From: Deltaproteobacteria bacterium
Lineage (GTDB): Bacteria > Desulfobacterota > Binatia > DP-6
NCBI GenBank assembly: GCA_005879205.1
Contig: VBLD01000126.1
Coordinates: 1 to 8,993, forward strand
DNA: 8,993 nucleotides
Direction of reading: 5' to 3'
Both the position numbers and the translations under genes were made by a program. The notes below the pieces were generated by a model. It worked only from the letters and a program-made list of their open reading frames with translations. It made no database searches and was not told the origin of the DNA. Within the stretch, counting starts at the first letter, position 1; each line of letters starts with the position of its first letter. Positions 6,324 through 8,993 of the stretch are shown here, piece by piece.

Positions 6324-7469
6324 ATGATCAATTGTGGACGGGCACCCGGTCGGGTGGTCGTGCTGTTCGCCTTCGTCGGGATCGCGGCCCTGATCCCGGG
6401 ACAGGTCGGTGCAGCGCCGCGGCTCACCGCGCGCGCGGCGGTCGTGATGGACGCCGCCAGCGGCGACACGATCTGGGCCAGGAACGCGGACGATTCGCTA
6501 CCACCGGCGAGCACGACGAAGATCCTCACGGCGATCGTCGCGCTCGAGAGCGGCCGGCTCGGAGAGCGGTTCGCGGTGAGCGAGTTCGCCGCCGATACCG
6601 CTCCGTCGAAGATCAACCTGCGGCCGGGACAGCGGATGCGGCTGCAAGATCTCGTCTACGCCGTGCTGCTCAACTCCGCCAATGACGCCGCCGAGGTCGT
6701 GGCCGAGGGGTTGGCCGGCTCGCAGGTCGCGTTCGCGGCACGCATGAACGAGAAGGCCCGCGCGATCGGCGCCACGCACGCGCACTTCGCGAACCCGCAC
6801 GGCCTCACCGCCGCAGGGCACGTCGCGAGCGCGCGCGACCTCGCCGTGATCTTCCGCTACGGTCTGCGCCAGCCGCTCTTCCGCGAGATTCTCGAGACAC
6901 GACGCGTGGACGTCCCGCTCGAAGGCCCGGGCATCCACATGGTGGCGCTCCATTCGCACAACCGGCTGCTCTCGGGCTACTCGTACCCGGTGATCGGCAA
7001 GACGGGCTACACGCGGCCGGCGCGCCACTGCTTCGTCGGGGCCGCGACGCACGACGGCCGCGAGATCATCATCGCGGTGCTCGGCGCGAGCGATCTCTGG
7101 GGCGACGCGAAGCGCCTTCTCACCTACGGCTTCGGTGCGGCCGCCGAGCGGCCGACGGTCGTCATGGCGGGCATGTTGCCGATGCCGACCGTGCTCGCCC
7201 GGCGTGCCGAGCCGGAAGCGGAGGTGGACGACGACACGCCGAACGCCAGCGCCGCCTCCCGCTTCGCGGTGCAGCTCGGGCCCTACTCGACGCGCCGGTC
7301 GGCCCTGACGGCGCGCGCGCACCTGGCCCGGCGCGGCTACACGGCGATGCTCACCGGCCGCGCGCTCCGCCTCGGCTCGTTCTCGAGCGAAGGTAAGGCG
7401 CGCCGGCTCGCCGCCCGTCTCAGGCTCACCGGCTACCGGCCGATCGTCGTCGGGCTCCCCGAGGGCTAG
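6324..7469 (+). CDS. D-alanyl-D-alanine carboxypeptidase (peptidase S11) with C-terminal SPOR domain
   Basis: 381 aa from the chosen start. It trims the terminal D-Ala from peptidoglycan pentapeptides in the periplasm. A signal peptide is visible: basic N-end (R6, R10), hydrophobic VVVLFAFVGIAALIPG (11-26), small residues near 28-32. Penicillin-binding motifs follow in order: S63-T-T-K66 (nucleophile Ser), S118-A-N120 and K226-T-G228. An acidic linker (about 296-308) leads to a SPOR-like domain (about 313-381, FAVQLGPYSTRRSAL...LRLGSFSSEGKARRLA), which in other proteins binds denuded septal glycan. It lacks the C-terminal amphipathic anchor of classical PBP5, so SPOR may supply localisation. 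The frame stays open to a GTG at 6231 overlapping the LOG stop; 6267 (GTG with GGGGAG) and 6291 are other options. 6324 gives the best signal peptide and fits the promoter candidate, though it lacks a clear Shine-Dalgarno. Confidence 0.9.
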   Translation: MINCGRAPGRVVVLFAFVGIAALIPGQVGAAPRLTARAAVVMDAASGDTIWARNADDSLPPASTTKILTAIVALESGRLGERFAVSEFAADTAPSKINLRPGQRMRLQDLVYAVLLNSANDAAEVVAEGLAGSQVAFAARMNEKARAIGATHAHFANPHGLTAAGHVASARDLAVIFRYGLRQPLFREILETRRVDVPLEGPGIHMVALHSHNRLLSGYSYPVIGKTGYTRPARHCFVGAATHDGREIIIAVLGASDLWGDAKRLLTYGFGAAAERPTVVMAGMLPMPTVLARRAEPEAEVDDDTPNASAASRFAVQLGPYSTRRSALTARAHLARRGYTAMLTGRALRLGSFSSEGKARRLAARLRLTGYRPIVVGLPEG

Positions 7470-8128
7470 GCCGTCGCGGCGGGACGTGTCGGGCCGTCCA
7501 TCTCCAGGAGGATCGACTTCGCGATCCACGCCGGATGGGCCTGCCCGGGGCAGGCCGCCCACCGGAGATAGGGCTCGTTCCCGAGTCGGAGCATCCCGAC
7601 GTGGTTCGCTTTGTTCGCATCCTCGAGGGGGTCGGCATACGTGAAGCCCAGCTTCTTGCGCAGGAGCTCGACGTCCTCGGGCTTGCCGGTCAGGAAGAGC
7701 CACCCCGGCCCGACGCCGTGCAGCGCCGCGTACTTCTCGAGCGCCTCGGGGGTGTCTTCCTCGGGCTTCAGCGTGATCGAGTAGAAGAAGATGTCCCGGC
7801 CGACCCGGTCGCCGAGCAGCTTCTGCACCCGCACCAGGTTGGCGGTCACCGGCACGCAGATGCCCTGGCACCGCGTGTACACGAAGTTGATCACCACCTT
7901 CTTGCCCTTGACCAGGTCCTCGTAGAAGCGAACGGTCTTGCCCTGGTGCGTGACCAGCGCGACGTCGGGAAGGTGCCGCCGCCGGATCAGCTCCCGCGGC
8001 GGAATGTCCTCCCAGATGTGCGTTTCCTTCTTCCGGTTCTTGTCGCTGCCCTCGGCCCACGACACCAGTTCCGCCGCCGGTAGCAGGCCCAGCACCGCCA
8101 GCCAGGTCCGCCTCGTGATCGCTGTCAT
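7466..8128 (-). CDS. SCO1/SenC family copper-chaperone-like protein
   Basis: 220 aa with a thioredoxin-like fold. The SCO copper ligands are present: C87 and C91 in TRCQGICVP (CxxxC) and a downstream His, H176 in NKANHVGMLRLG. Other family features are KKVVINFVYTRC (76-87), FFYSITLKPEEDTPEAL (114-130) and LGFTYADP (160-167). The N-terminus, TRRTWLAVLGLLPAAELVSWA (5-25), looks like a signal sequence with a twin-arginine-like RR at 6-7, so periplasmic export, perhaps by Tat, is inferred. SCO proteins deliver copper to the CuA site of cytochrome oxidase or act as thiol reductants; here the partner is more likely the multicopper oxidase encoded 19 nt upstream. GGAGGAG, 8 nt before the ATG at 8128, fixes the start. 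The stop overlaps that of the convergent carboxypeptidase gene in a shared CTAG. Confidence 0.9.
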   Translation of the reverse strand: MTAITRRTWLAVLGLLPAAELVSWAEGSDKNRKKETHIWEDIPPRELIRRRHLPDVALVTHQGKTVRFYEDLVKGKKVVINFVYTRCQGICVPVTANLVRVQKLLGDRVGRDIFFYSITLKPEEDTPEALEKYAALHGVGPGWLFLTGKPEDVELLRKKLGFTYADPLEDANKANHVGMLRLGNEPYLRWAACPGQAHPAWIAKSILLEMDGPTRPAATA

Positions 8129-8136
8129 TGGTCGCT

Positions 8137-8143
8137 CTCCTCC
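8137..8143 (-). promoter_or_regulatory. Strong Shine-Dalgarno for the SCO1-like gene
   Basis: GGAGGAG on the minus strand, 8 nt before the ATG at 8128, is the best ribosome-binding site in the window. It lies in the 19-nt gap after the multicopper oxidase stop. It supports co-transcription with independent, efficient initiation on the SCO1-like gene. Confidence 0.7.
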
Positions 8144-8147
8144 GAAT

Positions 8148-8993
8148 CTACGGTCGGGTGTTGTTGTCGTTCGCGTCATCCTGCACCGCCCACAGCAGCA
8201 TCATGGCGTGATCCTCGTGGATCGTGTTGTGGCAGTGCATCGGATAGTCCCCCCGGAAGTCCCGGAAGCGCATCACCAGCTCGATCTTCTCGTTGAACTG
8301 CAACCTCACGACATCCTTCCGGGAGAATTCGACGTCCCCCGGCTGGATCAGCTGCCCGTTGCGGCGCACGATCTGGAACTCCTCCAGGTGAATGTGGATC
8401 GGGTGCTGCCAGCCCCCGGAGTTGTTCTCCAGGATCCACCGCTCCGCCGAGTTCCGGTTCACCGTGAAGCGGATCTCGTCGCAGTCCATGAAGCGCCCGT
8501 TGACCTGCCACTGGCCGTTGCCCCGCTCGAAGCGGAACCGGCGCGTGATCCGGGGGGTCGGCCGGGGGGGCAAGGCATAGAACCGCACGGTCGGGTCGGC
8601 CGGATCCACGCTGTCGTCGCGCACGGCGTTGCCCACGAGCCGAAACTCCACGAGGACGTTCTCGCGCTGGCCGGCGGGCAGGATATTGCCCGTCGGGGCC
8701 CGGCCGTTCACCTGCTCGAGGCGATTCTCCAGCCACAGACGCTTGACGCCGAGGTCGCGGGCGAGCTTCTGGAAGTCGATGATGATGTCTACGCGCTCCG
8801 CCACACCGATGCGGGCCCCACTACCCGATGACGTCGGGAAGCGTACCGGGGCGGGCAGGAGGTTGCCGTCGTTGGCGATGACGAAGTACGGAATCGACTG
8901 CTTCGGATTGTCGGGATTGGTGAGGAACAGCTCGTAGAAGCGCGACGGCCCGCCGTCCAGGACGCGGAAGCGATAACGGCGCTTCTGCACCTC
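8148..8993 (-). CDS. Multicopper oxidase, CotA/bilirubin oxidase-like, C-terminal part
   Basis: Only the last 281 residues are in the window; the gene enters from the right edge, and the reading frame is open to it. The first visible residues (YRFRVLDGGPSRFYEL) match the second cupredoxin domain of multicopper oxidases. The third domain carries the copper ligands: HPIHIH (8405-8388), then HCHNTIHEDHAMM (from 8237), where HCH joins the trinuclear centre, the Cys and flanking His bind type 1 copper, and the first Met of the pair is the likely axial ligand. The spacing HCHxxxHxxxxM matches CotA and bilirubin oxidase. These enzymes oxidise phenols, bilirubin, metals or similar donors while reducing O2 to water, usually outside the cytoplasm; any signal peptide lies beyond the window. 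The tail is Asp/Asn-rich. The SCO1-like gene follows after 19 nt, likely as an operon. Substrate unknown. Confidence 0.92.
   Translation of the reverse strand, partial: EVQKRRYRFRVLDGGPSRFYELFLTNPDNPKQSIPYFVIANDGNLLPAPVRFPTSSGSGARIGVAERVDIIIDFQKLARDLGVKRLWLENRLEQVNGRAPTGNILPAGQRENVLVEFRLVGNAVRDDSVDPADPTVRFYALPPRPTPRITRRFRFERGNGQWQVNGRFMDCDEIRFTVNRNSAERWILENNSGGWQHPIHIHLEEFQIVRRNGQLIQPGDVEFSRKDVVRLQFNEKIELVMRFRDFRGDYPMHCHNTIHEDHAMMLLWAVQDDANDNNTRP

Overview
This is a GC-rich, densely packed bacterial chromosomal window with eight protein-coding genes, one of them cut by the right edge. I see no tRNA, rRNA, CRISPR array, insertion sequence or phage gene. The high GC, the TGATG gene junctions and the gene mix (tandem CaiB/BaiF CoA-transferases, a RavA/ViaA-like pair, a LOG-family protein, a SPOR-tailed DD-carboxypeptidase, SCO1 plus multicopper oxidase) suit an aerobic, Gram-negative-type soil or environmental lineage. 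Candidates are the former Deltaproteobacteria, Binatota or Rokubacteria, but the assignment is inferred and weak.

Left block (39-5099, minus strand). Four genes, read from 5099 leftwards, form one tightly coupled operon: a MoxR/RavA-type AAA+ ATPase, a ViaA-like VWA protein, and two class III (CaiB/BaiF) CoA-transferases. All three junctions are the same 1-nt overlap (TGATG), which points to translational coupling. The first CoA-transferase gene (1220-2416) has Tyr where the catalytic Asp is expected. The second (39-1220) keeps that Asp. They may therefore work as a heteromer with one catalytic subunit. A RavA/ViaA chaperone-like pair locked to an acyl-CoA-transferase pair is the most unusual feature of the window.

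Centre (5100-7469). A 97-bp divergent intergenic region holds a candidate leaderless promoter for the left operon and a Shine-Dalgarno for the rightward gene. Rightwards lie a LOG-family (TIGR00730) Rossmann protein with a C-terminal extension, then a secreted D-alanyl-D-alanine carboxypeptidase ending in a SPOR peptidoglycan-binding domain. The second of these has its own candidate sigma70 promoter.

Right block (7466-8993, minus strand). A multicopper oxidase (C-terminal part only) is followed by an SCO1/SenC copper-chaperone-like protein, 19 nt apart. Together they look like a periplasmic copper-enzyme unit. The SCO1 gene and the carboxypeptidase gene converge and share a CTAG in which both stop codons overlap.

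No stretch above 300 bases lacks a gene. All eight reading frames look intact.
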